A stretch of DNA of 7,225 nt from Actinomycetes bacterium (GTDB lineage: Bacteria; Actinomycetota; CALGFH01). Where the stretch lies: contig JASLIH010000580.1 in assembly GCA_030152105.1 (NCBI GenBank), forward strand, positions 1 through 7,225. Reading direction: 5' to 3'. The translations under genes were made by a program, and so were the position numbers. Under the pieces are notes generated by a model, which was not told the DNA's origin, made no database searches, and saw nothing but the letters and a program-made list of their open reading frames with translations. Shown in pieces: positions 5,877 to 7,225 of this stretch. Numbering within the stretch: position 1 is the first letter of the stretch; each line of letters starts with the position of its first letter.

Positions 5877-6859
5877 TGGTGTTGACCGCCGCCCGTCACG
5901 AGCCGGTCCTGGTCGACCGGGTCACCGAGCTGCTCCGGCCCTACCCCGGCGGGACCTACCTGGACGCCACCCTCGGCCTCGGCGGCCACACCGAACGGCT
6001 GCTGGAGGCCAGCGCCCCCGACGGCCGGGTCGTCGGCCTCGACCGCGACCCGGCCGCCCTGGCCCTGGCCAGTGCGCGCCTGGCCTGGGCCGGGGACCGC
6101 CTCCAGGCCGTCGCCGCCTCGTTCGAGGACCTGGCCGAGGTGGCCGGCCGCCTGGGCCTGGAGGCCGTCGACGGCGTCCTCTACGACCTCGGGGTGTCCT
6201 CGCTGCAGCTCGACGACGGCGACCGCGGCTTCAGCTACCGGGCCGACGCCCCGCTGGACATGCGGATGGACCCCACCACCGGGACCACCGCGGCCGAGGT
6301 GGTCGCCACCTACCCACGGGCCGACCTCGCCCGCATCCTGCGCGAGTACGGCGAGGAACGCTTCGCGGGCCGCATCGCCCGCGCGATCGACGAGGCACGA
6401 CGCCGTGGCCCCATCGTCACCACCGGCCAGCTGGCCGAGCTGGTCAAGGCGGCGGTGCCCGCAGCCGCCCGGCGGACCGGTCCCCACCCGGCCCGCCGGG
6501 CCTTCCAGGCCCTGCGCATCGAGGTCAACCGCGAGCTGGACGCGCTCCGGGCCTCCCTGCCGCAGGCCATCGACCTGCTCGCCCCCGGCGGGCGGCTGGT
6601 CGTGCTCGCCTACCACTCCCTCGAGGACCGCATCGTCAAGCAGGCCCTGGCCGACGCGGCCGGCCGCCCGGTCGACCTGCCCCACCGCCTCCCCGTCGAC
6701 CCGCCCGCCGCCTCGGCGGCGACCGTGGCCGTCCTGACCCGCCGGCCAGAGCGGCCCTCGGACGCCGAGGTGGCCGCCAACCCGCGGGCCGAGAGCGCCA
6801 AGCTGCGCGCGGCCGAGAAGCTCCAGCCGAGCACCGAGGCCCGAGGGGGGCGCCAGTGA
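5876..6859 (+). CDS. rsmH: 16S rRNA m4C1402 N4-methyltransferase RsmH
   Basis: RsmH (formerly MraW) uses S-adenosylmethionine to methylate N4 of C1402 in 16S rRNA, in the ribosomal decoding centre. The 327-residue product has normal length and the expected landmarks. These are the N-terminal HEPVL (8-12), SAM-binding DATLGLGGHT (30-39), the acidic residue in VGLDRDP (D56), YDLGVSSLQLD (103-113) with the following DRGFSYR and PLDMRMDP, YHSLEDRIVK, and the C-terminal NPRAESAKLR. The ATG at 5876 overlaps the mraZ stop (TGATG). GTG 5879 and TTG 5882 follow directly as alternatives. A GGGG tract just upstream and the coupling to mraZ support the ATG. No key motif is missing. Confidence 0.97.
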   Translation: MVLTAARHEPVLVDRVTELLRPYPGGTYLDATLGLGGHTERLLEASAPDGRVVGLDRDPAALALASARLAWAGDRLQAVAASFEDLAEVAGRLGLEAVDGVLYDLGVSSLQLDDGDRGFSYRADAPLDMRMDPTTGTTAAEVVATYPRADLARILREYGEERFAGRIARAIDEARRRGPIVTTGQLAELVKAAVPAAARRTGPHPARRAFQALRIEVNRELDALRASLPQAIDLLAPGGRLVVLAYHSLEDRIVKQALADAAGRPVDLPHRLPVDPPAASAATVAVLTRRPERPSDAEVAANPRAESAKLRAAEKLQPSTEARGGRQ

Positions 6860-7225
6860 CCTCAACCACCGCCAGGGCCCCGCGCCAGGCACCACGCCCC
6901 CAGCTCCAGCTGCCACGGCTGCGGGCGGTCGCCCCGATCAGACGGGTCCCGCGGCTCCCGTTCCTGCTCCTCACCATCGCCGCGATCGTGGCCGGGGTGT
7001 TCGGCCTCGTCGCGCTCAACGTCAGCGTCAACCAGCAGTCGTTCCGGATCAGCGAGCTCCAGCGCCAGAACCGCCTGGCCGAGGCCCGCTGGACCGCCCT
7101 GCAGGCCGACGTCGACCGGCTCAAGGCGCCCGCGCGCATCGCCAAGGCCGCCAAGGCCGCCCGCCTGGCCCCCGCCGGCCGGCCGCGGGTGGTCGCCTGG
7201 CCCGGCTCGCGCGGCCGAGATGTGG
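6856..7225 (+). CDS. ftsL: FtsL-like cell division protein (runs off right edge)
   Basis: The first 123 codons of an open frame reach the window end without a stop. The N-terminus is short, basic and proline-rich (about 1-34). One transmembrane helix follows at about 35-57 (PFLLLTIAAIVAGVFGLVAL). Next comes a coiled-coil-like stretch (about 58-90, QQSFRISELQRQNRLAEARW), then the RIAKAAKAARLAPAGRPRVVAWP region. This bitopic layout, with a small cytoplasmic part and an extracytoplasmic coiled coil, is that of FtsL/DivIC septum proteins. Those proteins bridge FtsQ/DivIB and the FtsW-FtsI synthase. Position directly after rsmH is where ftsL is expected, usually followed by ftsI. The GTG at 6856 overlaps the rsmH stop (GTGA) and follows GAGGGGGG (6843-6850). 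FtsL sequence conservation is low, so the call rests mainly on topology and synteny. Confidence 0.82.
   Translation, partial: MTSTTARAPRQAPRPQLQLPRLRAVAPIRRVPRLPFLLLTIAAIVAGVFGLVALNVSVNQQSFRISELQRQNRLAEARWTALQADVDRLKAPARIAKAAKAARLAPAGRPRVVAWPGSRGRDV

Overview
This window is very GC-rich DNA, with G or C at nearly every third codon position and frequent GTG starts. Gene order and protein style point to an actinobacterium (Actinomycetota), probably outside the well-studied genera. That placement is inference from composition, the mraZ operator and the MraZ/RsmH/FtsL sequences; no rRNA is present. Nearly all of the window is coding. The only sizeable gap (about 190 bp, 5243-5432) is rich in regulatory structure.

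Left edge (1-397): the 5' part of a MoxR-type AAA+ ATPase gene runs leftward out of the window. It diverges from a TetR-family regulator gene at 398. The roughly 100 bp between them holds candidate -10 elements in both directions and a dyad that could be the TetR operator. The TetR transcript is probably leaderless.

Centre left (398-3155): tetR, a macro-domain protein (ADP-ribose-type ligand binding or hydrolysis) and a soluble GAF-PAS histidine kinase lie on the same strand. The macro and kinase genes overlap by 11 bp and are probably translationally coupled. No response regulator is visible.

Centre right (3156-5242): a candidate promoter precedes an HNH-endonuclease gene. Its 3' end overlaps the likely GTG start of a membrane-anchored metallophosphoesterase. 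That protein has three transmembrane segments, and its catalytic domain is predicted to face outside.

Right (5243-7225): this is the start of the division and cell wall (dcw) cluster: mraZ, rsmH and ftsL, the last cut by the window end. The upstream gap contains a terminator-like stem-loop, a 10-bp palindrome, a good sigma70-type promoter, and GTGG repeats at exact 10-bp spacing that match a MraZ operator. The mraZ gene has no ATG, GTG or TTG that gives a full-length protein, and it apparently starts at CTG (5433). The three genes overlap by 1-4 bp and form a tight operon.

I see no mobile element, CRISPR array, tRNA or rRNA, and no clear new multi-gene system. The most notable points are the CTG start of mraZ, the two-cluster MraZ operator layout, the macro-domain/kinase coupling, and the 82-bp HNH/phosphoesterase gene overlap.
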